Shown: in pieces, positions 51,641-61,209 of the stretch
Position numbering within the stretch: the first letter of the stretch is position 1
Layout of the letters: the number at the start of each line of letters is the position of its first letter
DNA from: Clostridium_AD sp050717535
GTDB taxonomy: Bacteria > Bacillota > Clostridia > Clostridiales > Clostridiaceae
Length of the DNA stretch: 64,000 nt
Direction: 5' to 3'
Assembly (NCBI RefSeq): GCF_050717535.1
Contig: NZ_JBOITM010000028.1
Span: forward strand, 1-64,000
Made by a program: the position numbers and the translations under genes
Notes under the pieces: model-generated
The model's database searches: none
Told to the model about the DNA's origin: nothing
The model's input: only the letters and a program-made list of their open reading frames with translations

Positions 51641-52636
51641 ATGAAAAAAGTTGCGGTTATATTTAATGGCGGGACAATAGCGATGACAGTTGATCCAAGG
51701 ATAAAGGCTGCAATTCCAACCTTAAGTGGAGAAGAAATAATGTCTATGGTTACTGGCATTGAAAATTTTGCGCAGGTAGAATCATATACGTTTTCAAGTT
51801 TACCTGGACCTCATGTGACACCAGAGCTCATGATGGAACTATCAAAGTACATACAAAGTTTTTTATGCAGAGATGATATAAGCGGAGTTGTAGTGACTCA
51901 TGGCACAGATTCACTTGAGGAAACGGCATATTTATTGCACCTAACTATAGATAATCCAAAGCCTGTAATTGTTACAGGATCAATGAGAAATAGTTCGGAA
52001 CTTGGGTACGATGGCCCAGCAAATTTATCAGCTTCAATTTGCACAGCTATTTCCCCGGAGGCACGTAATAGGGGAGTCCTTGTGTGCTTAAATGACGAGC
52101 TGAATTGTGCGGGTGAAGTTACCAAATCCCATTCAATGCATCTAAATACTTTTCAGAGCCCAGAATTTGGTCCAATAGGGATTATAGATAATAATGAAGC
52201 GATATTTTACAGAGATAGTTTGAAAAAAGAACATATTATTACAGAAAAAATAGAGACTAGAGTAGATTTAATAAAAGCTTGTGCTGGAATGGATTCAAAA
52301 TTAATTGATTTTTGTGTTGAGCAAGGTGCAAGAGGGCTTGTTATTGAAGCTATGGGAAGAGGGAATATTCCGCCTAAAATGGCTGAAGGAGTAGAAGCAG
52401 CTATACAAAAGGGAGTAGCAGTAGTTATGGTATCTAGATGCTTTAAAGGAAGAGTATTAGATTCATATGGGTATCCAGGTGGGGGAAAAGAACTTAGAAA
52501 TGCTGGTGTTATTTTTGGAGATAGCTTGCCAGGTCAAAAGGCTAGAATTAAACTTATGCTTGCACTGGCAAAGACTACAAATATAGAAGAAGTTAAGGGC
52601 ATGTTCGAGAATGGACGATATAAAAGCCGAATTTAA
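51641..52636 (+). CDS. ansA: L-asparaginase
   Basis: A 331-residue amidohydrolase releasing ammonia and aspartate from asparagine. Catalytic motifs are the N-terminal FNGGTIAM (first Thr) and VVTHGTDSLEETAYLL (Thr-Asp pair), with the usual TGSMR segment. No signal peptide, so it is the cytoplasmic type. AGGAGG precedes the ATG. Monocistronic. Confidence 0.93.
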   Translation: MKKVAVIFNGGTIAMTVDPRIKAAIPTLSGEEIMSMVTGIENFAQVESYTFSSLPGPHVTPELMMELSKYIQSFLCRDDISGVVVTHGTDSLEETAYLLHLTIDNPKPVIVTGSMRNSSELGYDGPANLSASICTAISPEARNRGVLVCLNDELNCAGEVTKSHSMHLNTFQSPEFGPIGIIDNNEAIFYRDSLKKEHIITEKIETRVDLIKACAGMDSKLIDFCVEQGARGLVIEAMGRGNIPPKMAEGVEAAIQKGVAVVMVSRCFKGRVLDSYGYPGGGKELRNAGVIFGDSLPGQKARIKLMLALAKTTNIEEVKGMFENGRYKSRI

Positions 52637-52669
52637 AAGAGAAATTAAGCTTTAACATTCGTGATGGCA

Positions 52670-52698
52670 TTGACGCATAGATATATTTTTGTTATCAT
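52670..52698 (+). promoter_or_regulatory. SigA-type promoter of the purine riboswitch transcript
   Basis: TTGACG and TATCAT are separated by exactly 17 bases. Transcription would start about 20 bases before the aptamer. Confidence 0.75.
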
Positions 52699-52726
52699 GT
52701 TTGTATAAAAACAAAATATTCACTAC

Positions 52727-52794
52727 ATCTCATATAGTTCTGATAATAGGGTTCAGAAGTTTCTACCGAATACCAAAAATATTCGACTATGAGT
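52727..52794 (+). ncRNA. purine riboswitch, guanine/hypoxanthine class
   Basis: All parts of the purine aptamer are present. P1 is CTCATA with TATGAG. The P2 hairpin is TTCTGA/TCAGAA with the GATAATAGG loop. The junction is GTTTCTACC, and the P3 hairpin is CGAATA/TATTCG. The specificity base preceding UAUG is C (52787), which selects guanine or hypoxanthine; adenine switches have U. A terminator follows, so ligand binding should turn the permease gene off. Confidence 0.93.
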
Positions 52795-52830
52795 AATCTG
52801 TGAGGCCATTTAATACCCTTGTATTATTGA

Positions 52831-52868
52831 CCACTATGGTTTCTCATGAACCCTAGTGGTTTTATTTT
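52831..52868 (+). terminator. riboswitch expression-platform terminator
   Basis: CCACTATGGTT pairs with GAACCCTAGTGG (one mismatch), followed by TTTTATTTT, between the aptamer and the permease gene. Confidence 0.85.
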
Positions 52869-52897
52869 GTATTGTAAATACTATGGAGGTTAATTAA

Positions 52898-54262
52898 ATG
52901 GAACGTTTTAAGTTAGAAGAAAATGGAAGCGACGTAAGAAGAGAAATTATCGGAGGAATAACTACATTTTTAACAATGGCATACATTATTGCAGTTAATG
53001 GAAATATATTGGGGGATCCTGGTGTAGGAATGGCTGCAGGCGCTGTAGTAACAGTAACTTGTTTAATGGCTGGTCTTACTACAATATTTATGGGGTTATA
53101 TGCTAATCTTCCTTTTGCATTAGCACCAGGAATGGGACTTAATGCATTTTTTGCTTACACTGTAGTAATAGGAATGAAAGTTCCATGGCAAGTAGCACTA
53201 GCGGCTGTTTTTGTAGAAGGAATTATTTTTATTATATTATCTTTAACTAGTGTTCGAGAAGCTGTAGTTAATGCTATACCAACAACTTTAAAATTAGCGG
53301 TTACTGCAGGTATTGGACTTTTCATTGCATTTATTGGTTTTGTAGACGCGGGCATTGTAGTTACTAATCCTGCAACCAAGGTAGCCCTTGGTAATTTTAC
53401 CAGGCCAACAGTATTAATAACTGTAATAGGTGTAATTATAATTGTTGTATTATCTAAGAAAAATATTAAAGGAGCTATATTGTGGGGAATAGCTGCAAGC
53501 ACCATATTGGCATGGCTATTTGCTGTAATATCACCAGAGGCAGCAACAACTTATGGAATAGGTACACCAAAAGGTATATTCAAATTTGAATCAATAGCAC
53601 CAATTGCAGGTAAATTAGATTTTTCATATTTAAAAGATTCAAGTAGAATATTTGAATTTATTACAATAACATTAACATTTTTATTTGTTGACTTTTTCGA
53701 TACTGTAGGAACGTTAGTAGGAGTTGCCTCTAAGGTAGGACTTGTTGATAAAGATGGTAAAGTAAAAAATGCTGGACGTGCATTACTTGTAGATGCCGTT
53801 GGTACTACAGTGGGAGCTTTCCTTGGGACTTCAACTGTAACCACTTTTGTAGAAAGTTCGGCTGGATTTGCAGAAGGTGCTAGGACTGGGCTCGCTTCTG
53901 TTATAACAGGAATATTATTTTTAATAGCAATGTTTTTTTCACCACTATTCGTTGCAATACCATCTTGTGCAACTGCACCTGCGTTAATAGTTGTAGGATT
54001 CTTTATGATGGAAAACATAGTTAAAATAGATTTCAGTGATTTTACAGAGGGAGTGCCTGCCTTTTTAACAATTGCATTAATGCCACTTACTTATAGTATT
54101 GGAGATGGGTTAACTATAGGAATTCTTTCGTATGCAGTATTAAATTTAGTGAATAATATATTTACTAAGGATGCTAGTAAGAGGAAAAAGGTTTCAATTG
54201 TAATTTATATTTTGGCAGTATTATTTATTGCTAAATTAGTTGTCACCGGGTTAAATCAATAA
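52898..54262 (+). CDS. pbuG: NCS2-family hypoxanthine/guanine permease (PbuG/AzgA-like)
   Basis: A 454-residue purine permease with about 13 membrane helices. AzgA-type signatures include REIIGGITTFLTMAYIIAVN, ALAPGMGLNAFFAYTVV, FVDFFDTVGTLVGVA and GTSTVTTFVESSAGFAEGARTGL. Guanine riboswitch control upstream supports guanine/hypoxanthine as substrates. TGGAGG precedes the ATG. Confidence 0.94.
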   Translation: MERFKLEENGSDVRREIIGGITTFLTMAYIIAVNGNILGDPGVGMAAGAVVTVTCLMAGLTTIFMGLYANLPFALAPGMGLNAFFAYTVVIGMKVPWQVALAAVFVEGIIFIILSLTSVREAVVNAIPTTLKLAVTAGIGLFIAFIGFVDAGIVVTNPATKVALGNFTRPTVLITVIGVIIIVVLSKKNIKGAILWGIAASTILAWLFAVISPEAATTYGIGTPKGIFKFESIAPIAGKLDFSYLKDSSRIFEFITITLTFLFVDFFDTVGTLVGVASKVGLVDKDGKVKNAGRALLVDAVGTTVGAFLGTSTVTTFVESSAGFAEGARTGLASVITGILFLIAMFFSPLFVAIPSCATAPALIVVGFFMMENIVKIDFSDFTEGVPAFLTIALMPLTYSIGDGLTIGILSYAVLNLVNNIFTKDASKRKKVSIVIYILAVLFIAKLVVTGLNQ

Positions 54263-54288
54263 TAAAATTAATTCAGAATTACTTAGGG

Positions 54289-54329
54289 AAGACAAGTACA
54301 TTTGTAGTGATATGTATTTGTCTTTTTTT
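54289..54329 (+). terminator. pbuG terminator, with similarity to the hairpin repeat family
   Basis: AAGACAAGTACAT pairs with ATGTATTTGTCTT (one wobble), followed by TTTTT. Together with the preceding AGAATTACTTAG it resembles the right arm of the 32892-33086 element (AGAATTACTTAG and TTGTAGTAATATATACTT), so it may be a remnant of that repeat. Confidence 0.75.
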
Positions 54330-54400
54330 CATATAAAGGTACTGTAACAAATCCATTGCAACCTGAATAACATAATACAAAATTGTATAAGGGTGGTATT

Positions 54401-55555
54401 ATGAAAATAAATAATAGGCTATCTAATATTAATGAGTATCATTTCAAAAAAATTGAAGATGTGAAAAATGAATATGTTCTTGCCGGTAAAAAAATTATTG
54501 ATTTGAGCATAGGAGATCCAGATTTAGAAGTTAATTTAAAAATAACGGATGCCCTAGTAGATGGATTAAAAGGATATAGGTATAATAATTACCCTCCTTA
54601 TGATGGTATAAGTGAACTTAAGAAAGCTGTTATTAAATATTATAAGGAAGTTTATTCTGTGAGTTTAAATTTGGAAGAAGTGATAATTCTTATAGGCTCA
54701 AAAGAAGGTATAAGTAATGTTATCCCAGCGGTTTGTGATGTGGGAGATTGTGTAATAGTGCCAGAACCTGCTTATCCAGTTTATAGCATTTGTTCAAGAC
54801 TTTGGGGATGTATTCCTTATACTATCCCTTTAAAGGAAAGTTATGGGTATTTGCCTAATCTATCTAATATTCCAGAAGAAATGGTTGCTAAATGCAAACT
54901 TATGTTTATAAATTATCCCAATAATCCAACTGGTGCAGTGGCCAGTTCTGAGTTCTATAAGAATATTGTAAAGTTTTCTTATGATAATAATATTGTTTTA
55001 TGCAATGATTCGGCATATAATGAGATAATTAAGGTAGACAAAAAAAACATTAGTCTTATGCAATATGATGTGAAAAGGCAATTTGTGGAGTTTGGAACCC
55101 TATCTAAAACTTATAACATGACAGGATATAGAATAGGTTATGCTGTAGGGAATGCTAAAGTAATAAATGCGCTTTTAAAGGTGAAAAGTAATTGTGATTC
55201 TGGTCAATTTATTCCATTACAAAAGGCTGCAGTTGCTGCACTTAATTTAGGACGTGATTATGTTTTAAATATAAGGAAAATATATGATGAAAGGCGAGAT
55301 GTTGCTAAAAGGATTCTGATACAAAAAAACATTGATTTTTTTCATGCGGAGGGGACTTTTTATTTGTGGTGTAAAACACCTAAAAATTATACAACTAATG
55401 AGTTTTGCGCGGAATTATTAATTAATCATGGAATTGTGGTCACACCGGGGAATATTTTTGGTAGCCTTGGAGATGATTATTTTCGTATAGCATTGACTAA
55501 AGATAGGCTTATTATTGAAGAAGCTTTAAAATCTTTAAAAAAATTTGGTGATTAA
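54401..55555 (+). CDS. class I/II PLP-dependent aminotransferase (LL-DAP aminotransferase-like)
   Basis: A 384-residue fold-type I aminotransferase. Visible are KKIIDLSIGDPDLEVN at the N-terminus, YNNYPPYDGISELKKAV, the NYPNNPTGAV motif, NDSAYNEI, and the PLP Lys in TLSKTYNMTGYRIGYAVG. The overall pattern is that of aspartate or LL-diaminopimelate aminotransferases, but substrate choice cannot be settled by eye. AAGGGTGG sets the ATG at 54401. Between separate terminator and promoter signals, so monocistronic. Confidence 0.85.
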   Translation: MKINNRLSNINEYHFKKIEDVKNEYVLAGKKIIDLSIGDPDLEVNLKITDALVDGLKGYRYNNYPPYDGISELKKAVIKYYKEVYSVSLNLEEVIILIGSKEGISNVIPAVCDVGDCVIVPEPAYPVYSICSRLWGCIPYTIPLKESYGYLPNLSNIPEEMVAKCKLMFINYPNNPTGAVASSEFYKNIVKFSYDNNIVLCNDSAYNEIIKVDKKNISLMQYDVKRQFVEFGTLSKTYNMTGYRIGYAVGNAKVINALLKVKSNCDSGQFIPLQKAAVAALNLGRDYVLNIRKIYDERRDVAKRILIQKNIDFFHAEGTFYLWCKTPKNYTTNEFCAELLINHGIVVTPGNIFGSLGDDYFRIALTKDRLIIEEALKSLKKFGD

Positions 55556-55694
55556 TATTATTATTGGTATAATATAAGTTATATAGGAAATATTTTAGTA
55601 TAAGTGTGCATTATTTTAAAAATACATTAAAATACATTTTAACAGTGCTTTTTTTAATAAAATCGTAATTAAAGTGAAAACCTGTAATTTTGAC

Positions 55695-55724
55695 TTGAAA
55701 TTGTGGTGTTGTTTTATGTATAAT
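55695..55724 (+). promoter_or_regulatory. SigA-type promoter of the yicC-rsmB operon
   Basis: TTGAAA and TATAAT with 18-base spacing, about 40 bases before the yicC start. No other feature was seen in this gap. Confidence 0.65.
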
Positions 55725-55763
55725 TATAAGGATTCACAATGAACATTGGAAGGAAGCGTTGTT

Positions 55764-56642
55764 ATGATTAGGAGTATGACTGGTTTTGGAAGAGGAAGAT
55801 CTGAAAAAGATGGTAAAAGTTTTACTATTGAGATTAAGAGTGTTAATCATAGATATTTCGAAACTAATATAAGAATGCCCAGAGTGTTAATATCTTTTGA
55901 GGATAAAATCAGGAAAATTATTGGTGAAAAAGTAAAAAGAGGAAAACTTGATGTATTTGTAACTCAAGGTAATTATGATAAGGAAGACGCATATGCTTAT
56001 TTAGATGAAAAATTAGCTGAAAGTTATATGAGCTGCTTTAGAGTTTTAAAAGACAAATATGATCTACGAGATGATATATCAGTGTCTCAAATTGCTAGAT
56101 TACCTGAGGTAGTAACTCTTAAACAGAAGGAAGAAGATGTTTCAGAGACTTTTGAGCAGATTGAACAATCATTAAAAGAAGCCCTTGAAGCTCTTCTTTT
56201 TATGAGGGAAAGAGAAGGAGAAAAATTACTAGAGGATGTTATGTGTAAATGTGATTTAATCAAGGGGCTAGTACAAAAGGTTAAAGAAAGATCCCCAATT
56301 GTGTTTAGTGAGTATAAGGGGAAATTAACTCAAAGGCTAAACACACTTCATAAGGAAGTTGAATTTGATGAGAATAGAGTTGCCATGGAAGTCGCAATTT
56401 TTGTGGATAAAGCTGGAATTGATGAAGAAATTGTAAGACTTAATAGTCATATACAGCAAATGAAGGAAACTCTAATAATAGAAGGACCAGTTGGAAGGAA
56501 ACTGGATTTCATTATTCAAGAAATGAATAGAGAAACTAATACCATAGCTTCAAAAGCAAATGATTTAGAAATTTTAAATACAGTAATTGATATGAAAAGC
56601 GAGATAGAAAAAATTAGGGAACAAATACAAAACATAGAATAA
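55764..56642 (+). CDS. yicC: YicC family endoribonuclease-type protein
   Basis: A 292-residue YicC/YloC protein. It begins MIRSMTGFGRGR, with EIKSVNHRYFETNIRMPR, and ends with DFIIQEMNRETNTIASKANDLE and VIDMKSEIEKIREQIQNIE, all strongly conserved. E. coli YicC cleaves RNA and the Bacillus homologue is an RNase. GGAAGGAAG before 55764 sets the start. Upstream of remA-gmk, as in most Firmicutes. Confidence 0.94.
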   Translation: MIRSMTGFGRGRSEKDGKSFTIEIKSVNHRYFETNIRMPRVLISFEDKIRKIIGEKVKRGKLDVFVTQGNYDKEDAYAYLDEKLAESYMSCFRVLKDKYDLRDDISVSQIARLPEVVTLKQKEEDVSETFEQIEQSLKEALEALLFMREREGEKLLEDVMCKCDLIKGLVQKVKERSPIVFSEYKGKLTQRLNTLHKEVEFDENRVAMEVAIFVDKAGIDEEIVRLNSHIQQMKETLIIEGPVGRKLDFIIQEMNRETNTIASKANDLEILNTVIDMKSEIEKIREQIQNIE

Positions 56643-56656
56643 ACAGGAGGCGCGCC

Positions 56657-56929
56657 ATGAGTATAAAATTGATAAACATAGGTTTTGGTAACATTGTTTC
56701 AGCAAATAGATTGGTAGCAATAGTAAGCCCTGAATCAGCTCCAATTAAAAGAATAATTCAAGAAGCGAGAGATAGAGGTATGTTAATTGATGCTACTTAT
56801 GGGAGAAGAACCAGAGCTGTTATTATCACTGATAGTGATCATGTTATTTTATCAGCTGTTCAACCTGAAACTGTTGCACACCGGTTATCTGTTAAAGATG
56901 ATGAACATTTAGACGAGGTTGAGGAATAA
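56657..56929 (+). CDS. remA: RemA / DUF370 DNA-binding regulator
   Basis: A 90-residue protein with KLINIGFGNIVSANRLVAIVSPESAPIKR and GRRTRAVIITDSDHVILSA, the signature of RemA (YlzA). RemA is an oligomeric DNA-binding activator of matrix and osmolyte genes in B. subtilis; targets in clostridia are less defined. AGGAGG precedes the ATG, and the stop overlaps gmk by one base. Confidence 0.94.
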   Translation: MSIKLINIGFGNIVSANRLVAIVSPESAPIKRIIQEARDRGMLIDATYGRRTRAVIITDSDHVILSAVQPETVAHRLSVKDDEHLDEVEE

Positions 56930-57540
56930 TGGTGTGTAAAGGTCAGCTCATTGTTATTTCAGGGCCCTCAGGTGCTGGTAAGGGAACTGTATGCAAGTCG
57001 CTTCTCCAAAAAAATGGTTTTTGGATTTCGGTGTCTGCAACTACAAGAAGTCCAAGAAATGATGAAATAGAAGGAATAAATTACTATTTTACAACAAAAG
57101 AGAAATTTTTAGAAAAAATTGAGTCACAAGATTTTCTTGAATATGCAGAGGTTTATGGAAATTTTTACGGAACACCAAAATCTGAGGTTCTAAAGGTATT
57201 AGATAGCGGCAGGGATGTAATACTTGAAATAGATATTCAAGGCGCTCTTATGGTTAAGAAGTCCTATCCCAATGGTTTATTTATTTTTATTCTTCCACCA
57301 TCTATGGAGGAATTAAGAAATAGAATTACAAATAGGGGCAGTGAAACACCAGAGTCCTTAATTACTAGATTTACATCAGCTCATAATGAGATTACTTTTG
57401 TATCGAAATATGATTATGCAGTTGTTAATGATACTGTAGATAGTGCTTGCAAAAAAATTGAAAGCATTGTAATTGCAGAAAGATGTAGAGTAGATAGAAT
57501 GAATGGAGTTTTTTTAAAGGAGGAAATTATAAATGAATAA
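56929..57540 (+). CDS. gmk: guanylate kinase
   Basis: A 203-residue enzyme phosphorylating GMP to GDP. P-loop ISGPSGAGKGTV, ISVSATTRSPRNDEIEGINYYF (GMP site), EYAEVYGNFYGTP and EIDIQGALMVKK are all present. ATG fused to the remA stop (TAATG). The last 8 bases overlap rpoZ. Confidence 0.97.
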   Translation: MVCKGQLIVISGPSGAGKGTVCKSLLQKNGFWISVSATTRSPRNDEIEGINYYFTTKEKFLEKIESQDFLEYAEVYGNFYGTPKSEVLKVLDSGRDVILEIDIQGALMVKKSYPNGLFIFILPPSMEELRNRITNRGSETPESLITRFTSAHNEITFVSKYDYAVVNDTVDSACKKIESIVIAERCRVDRMNGVFLKEEIINE

Positions 57541-57751
57541 TTCAATGATTAACCCATCAATAGTAGATTTATTAGAAAAAGTCGATAACAGATATTCCTT
57601 AGTTGTAGCAACATCAAAAAGAGCAAGACAACTAATAGAGGGTCAAAGCCCACTGGTACATGTGGATTCTACGAAACCTGTTACTATAGCTATACATGAA
57701 ATTTATGAAGGAGCTATTGTGGCTATTACAACAAAAGAGGGAATAAAATAG
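57533..57751 (+). CDS. rpoZ: RNA polymerase omega subunit
   Basis: A 72-residue protein with INPSIVDLLEKVDNRYSLVVATSKRARQL and KPVTIAIHEIYEGAI, the omega signature. It stabilises RNA polymerase assembly. AAGGAGG lies inside the end of gmk. Confidence 0.95.
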   Translation: MNNSMINPSIVDLLEKVDNRYSLVVATSKRARQLIEGQSPLVHVDSTKPVTIAIHEIYEGAIVAITTKEGIK

Positions 57752-57752
57752 T

Positions 57753-58943
57753 ATGGAAAATACAAAGACAGTAGTTATTGGTGTAACAGGTGGAATAGCT
57801 GTTTATAAAGCTTTAGATGTTATTAGTAGATTAAGAAAAGAAGATGTTTGCGTACATGTTATCATGACTAAGGCAGCATTGGAGTTCGTAAATCCCATAA
57901 GCTTTCAAACATTAAGTCAAAATATTGTGATTCATGACATGTTTGATGAGCCTAAGGCCTGGGAGTTGCAACATATATCTCTTGCTAAAAAAGCTGATTT
58001 AATGGTTATAGTTCCAGCAACTGCTAATATAATTGGTAAGGTTGCAAATGGTATAGCGGATGATATGCTTACTACTACTATTATGGCAACAGTGGCACCG
58101 GTAATTTTTGCCCCAGCAATGAATGTGAAAATGTATAATAATCCTATAGTACAGGGTAATATTAATAAACTTATGGATTATGGCTATGAGTTTATTTCGC
58201 CTACTTCAGGAAGACTGGCCTGTGGTGACATCGGACAAGGCAAATTAGCACAAACTGAAGATATCTTTGAAATAATTATGAGTAATTTGTATCCTATAAA
58301 AGATATGATTGGTACTAGTGTTTTAGTTACAGCGGGACCAACTATAGCGCCTATTGACCCTGTAAGATTTATAACAAATAGATCAACAGGTAAAATGGGC
58401 TATGCAATAGCTAAAGAAGCTAGAGATAGGGGGGCTGTTGTAACTTTAATATCTGGTCCATGTAATGAAAAAGCGCCTTTTGGTGTAACTCTCATAAAGA
58501 TAAATACTAATGAAGAGATGAGGACTGTTGTATTAAGTAAGTTTGAAGATAGTGATATAGTTATAAGTGCAGCAGCTGTAGCAGATTTTAAACCTAAAGT
58601 ATACTCTAGTAGTAAAATTAAAAAAGGTGAAAATGGATTAACCTTAGAACTTATACGCGATAATGATATTTTAAAAGAATTAGGATTACATAAGAAGAAT
58701 CAAATATTGGTAGGTTTTGCAGCTGAAAGTAATGATTTACTTCAAAATGCAAAAGCAAAACTTATGAATAAAAATTTAGATTATATAGTTGCTAATGATA
58801 TAACAGCTGCAGATATTGGTTTTGGAACTGAGGATAATAGAGTGACTATTTTAAGCAAAGATAATGATCCAATTGCAATAGATAAAATGACAAAAAAACA
58901 AGTCGCTAGGGAATTGTTTAGTTTAATAAATAAAAAGCGCTAA
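57753..58943 (+). CDS. coaBC: bifunctional phosphopantothenoylcysteine decarboxylase / phosphopantothenate-cysteine ligase
   Basis: A 396-residue coenzyme A biosynthesis enzyme. The N-terminal flavoprotein decarboxylase has GVTGGIAVYKALDVISRL, APAMNVKMYNNP (PxMNxxMW-like) and GRLACGDIGQGKL. The C-terminal ligase starts VLVTAGPTIAPIDPVRFITNRSTGKMGYAIA, with SAAAVADFKP and KIKK. It starts 2 bases after rpoZ. A compact terminator covers its stop codon. Confidence 0.96.
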   Translation: MENTKTVVIGVTGGIAVYKALDVISRLRKEDVCVHVIMTKAALEFVNPISFQTLSQNIVIHDMFDEPKAWELQHISLAKKADLMVIVPATANIIGKVANGIADDMLTTTIMATVAPVIFAPAMNVKMYNNPIVQGNINKLMDYGYEFISPTSGRLACGDIGQGKLAQTEDIFEIIMSNLYPIKDMIGTSVLVTAGPTIAPIDPVRFITNRSTGKMGYAIAKEARDRGAVVTLISGPCNEKAPFGVTLIKINTNEEMRTVVLSKFEDSDIVISAAAVADFKPKVYSSSKIKKGENGLTLELIRDNDILKELGLHKKNQILVGFAAESNDLLQNAKAKLMNKNLDYIVANDITAADIGFGTEDNRVTILSKDNDPIAIDKMTKKQVARELFSLINKKR

Positions 58944-58955
58944 TGCGCTTTTTTA
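58932..58955 (+). terminator. hairpin terminator at the end of coaBC
   Basis: AAAAAGCGC and GCGCTTTTTT around TAAT, including the stop codon. It may partially separate coaBC from priA. Confidence 0.8.
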
Positions 58956-58991
58956 TGTTATAGAAAATTACAAAATCAAAAGGGTGATTGT

Positions 58992-61193
58992 GTGTATCAG
59001 TATGCTGGAGTTGTGGTGAATAACGATTCGGTTCAAGTAGATAAAATTTTTACATATAAAATACCTGTTAGTTTAATAGGTAAAGTTCTTTTAGGATTCA
59101 GAGTTAAGGTACCATTTGGTAGGGGAAACAAGAAACTGGATGCTTTTGTATTGGAATTGTATAAGCAATGCGATAATGTTAATAATATTAAGGAGATAGC
59201 CAGTATTTGTGATGAAATGCCACTTCTTAAAATAACTGATATTGAACTTGTTAAGATTATGAAAAAAAAATATCTTTGCACTTATTTAGAATGCATAAAA
59301 GTTATTATTCCAAGAGGGATAACAAAAGGTATAAAGAGCAAAACTGCACAGGTGTTAACTATAGGTAAGGAACTAGAAGGCAAATTTTTAAAGAAACCTT
59401 ATAAAGACATTTATGAGCAAGTACAAATAAATAATATGAAATACAACAAAAATGAATTTAGTATTACTTTCAGTAAGTCCTTGTCATCAATTAATACTAT
59501 GATTAAACATGGATTCTTATTCACGCAAGAGATTGTAATTAATAGGTATAATGAAAAAAACTATGCTAGGTATGAAGAGCGAATACTAAATGAAAAGCAA
59601 CAACAATCAGTGGATTTTATAATTAATTCTGGATATAAAAAATTTTTAATACATGGAGTTACGGGTAGTGGAAAGACTGAAATATATATGAATTTGGTTA
59701 GTTATATGTTAAAAGAAAATAAACAATCTATAATACTTATACCGGAAATATCGCTAACACCTCAAATGGTTGAAAGATTTAAAGGCCGTTTTGGACGTGA
59801 TATAGCAGTTTTTCATAGTAGACTATCGGATGGAGAACGTTTTGATGAATGGATGAGGGTAAAATTTGGAAATGTTAAAATTGCCATAGGGGCCAGATCA
59901 GCTATATTTTTGCCTTTTGAAAATTTAGGCCTAATTGTTATAGATGAGGAGCAGGAAGCAAGTTATAAATCAGACAGTAATCCAAAATTTGATGCTAGAG
60001 AAATAGCCTACATTAAATGTGAACTGGAGGATTGTAAATTAGTACTTGGTTCGGCTACACCATCTATTGAAAGTTATTATAAAGCTTCAATGAAGGAGCT
60101 ACAACTGATTACTATTAATGAAAGGGCGGATGGGGCGGCCATGCCCAGTGTAGAAATTGTTGACATGAGGGAAGAACTCATGAATAATAATCGTTCAATT
60201 TTTAGTAAATCACTGCATGAAGGCATTATAGAAGCTTTAGGTAAAAACGAGCAAGTAATATTATTTTTAAATAGAAGAGGATTTTCAACTTTCGTGTCTT
60301 GTAGGAAATGTGGCTATGTTTTTAAATGTAAAAAATGTGATATCTCATTAACCTATCACAATTCAAGTGAATACTTAACTTGCCATTACTGTGGGGAGAA
60401 GGAAAAAATAAGTAAAACATGCCCTAGATGTGGAAGTAGTTATGTGAAATATTTTGGTGTTGGGACAGAAAAAATTGAACAAGAAATCAACAGAATTTTT
60501 CCAAGTGCAAAAACTTTGAGAATGGATTTTGACACAACACGGAGAAAAAATTCTTATGAATACATATATAATACCTTTAAAAACAAACAAGCAGATATTT
60601 TGATTGGAACTCAAATGGTGGCTAAAGGATTAGATTTTGAAAATGTTACTCTAGTAGGTGTTATAGCTGCAGATTTATCATTGAATTTGCCTGATTTCAG
60701 AGCTTTTGAGAGGACATTTCAACTGTTAACTCAGGTCTCAGGAAGATCCGGTAGAGGTAAAAAAGAAGGCAAAGTAGTCATCCAAACTTATAGTGCGGAT
60801 AATCTTACCATACAAAATGCTGCAGCTAATGATTATGATAGCTTTTATAAAAATGAAATTATGCTTAGAGAACTTATGGACTATCCACCTTTTACCAGTA
60901 TTCTTGTTATATCTATGAGTTCTGAGGATGAAAATTTGTTAATAAAAAGTATACAAAATGTTGGCATAAATTTAAAATATAAACTTGGAGATAATGATAA
61001 AATTAAAGTACTAGGACCATGTCCCTCTGGAATTTCTAAAATTAAAAATTTTTATAGATGGCAAATTATCATTAAAGGAAATCTTAAAGGAACTATTGCG
61101 CAGGAGATAAAGGATTTAGTTTATGAATCGGTTAAAAATATTTATAATAGTGTAAGGGTTAGTATAGATATTAATCCTAGTAGTATGAGTTAA
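58992..61193 (+). CDS. priA: primosomal protein N' (PriA helicase)
   Basis: A 733-residue replication-restart helicase. Features are an N-terminal 3'-end binding domain (AGVVVNNDSVQVDKIFTYKIP), Walker A LIHGVTGSGKTEIYM, the DEEQEAS box, and SATPSIESYY. The Cys-rich zinc region has CRKCGYVFKCKKCD and CHYCGEKEKISKTCPRCGS, and the C-terminal helicase half has LIGTQMVAKGLDF and QVSGRSGRG. GTG start after AGGGTG. Confidence 0.97.
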   Translation: MYQYAGVVVNNDSVQVDKIFTYKIPVSLIGKVLLGFRVKVPFGRGNKKLDAFVLELYKQCDNVNNIKEIASICDEMPLLKITDIELVKIMKKKYLCTYLECIKVIIPRGITKGIKSKTAQVLTIGKELEGKFLKKPYKDIYEQVQINNMKYNKNEFSITFSKSLSSINTMIKHGFLFTQEIVINRYNEKNYARYEERILNEKQQQSVDFIINSGYKKFLIHGVTGSGKTEIYMNLVSYMLKENKQSIILIPEISLTPQMVERFKGRFGRDIAVFHSRLSDGERFDEWMRVKFGNVKIAIGARSAIFLPFENLGLIVIDEEQEASYKSDSNPKFDAREIAYIKCELEDCKLVLGSATPSIESYYKASMKELQLITINERADGAAMPSVEIVDMREELMNNNRSIFSKSLHEGIIEALGKNEQVILFLNRRGFSTFVSCRKCGYVFKCKKCDISLTYHNSSEYLTCHYCGEKEKISKTCPRCGSSYVKYFGVGTEKIEQEINRIFPSAKTLRMDFDTTRRKNSYEYIYNTFKNKQADILIGTQMVAKGLDFENVTLVGVIAADLSLNLPDFRAFERTFQLLTQVSGRSGRGKKEGKVVIQTYSADNLTIQNAAANDYDSFYKNEIMLRELMDYPPFTSILVISMSSEDENLLIKSIQNVGINLKYKLGDNDKIKVLGPCPSGISKIKNFYRWQIIIKGNLKGTIAQEIKDLVYESVKNIYNSVRVSIDINPSSMS

Positions 61194-61209
61194 AAAGGAG
61201 GTTTTTTCA

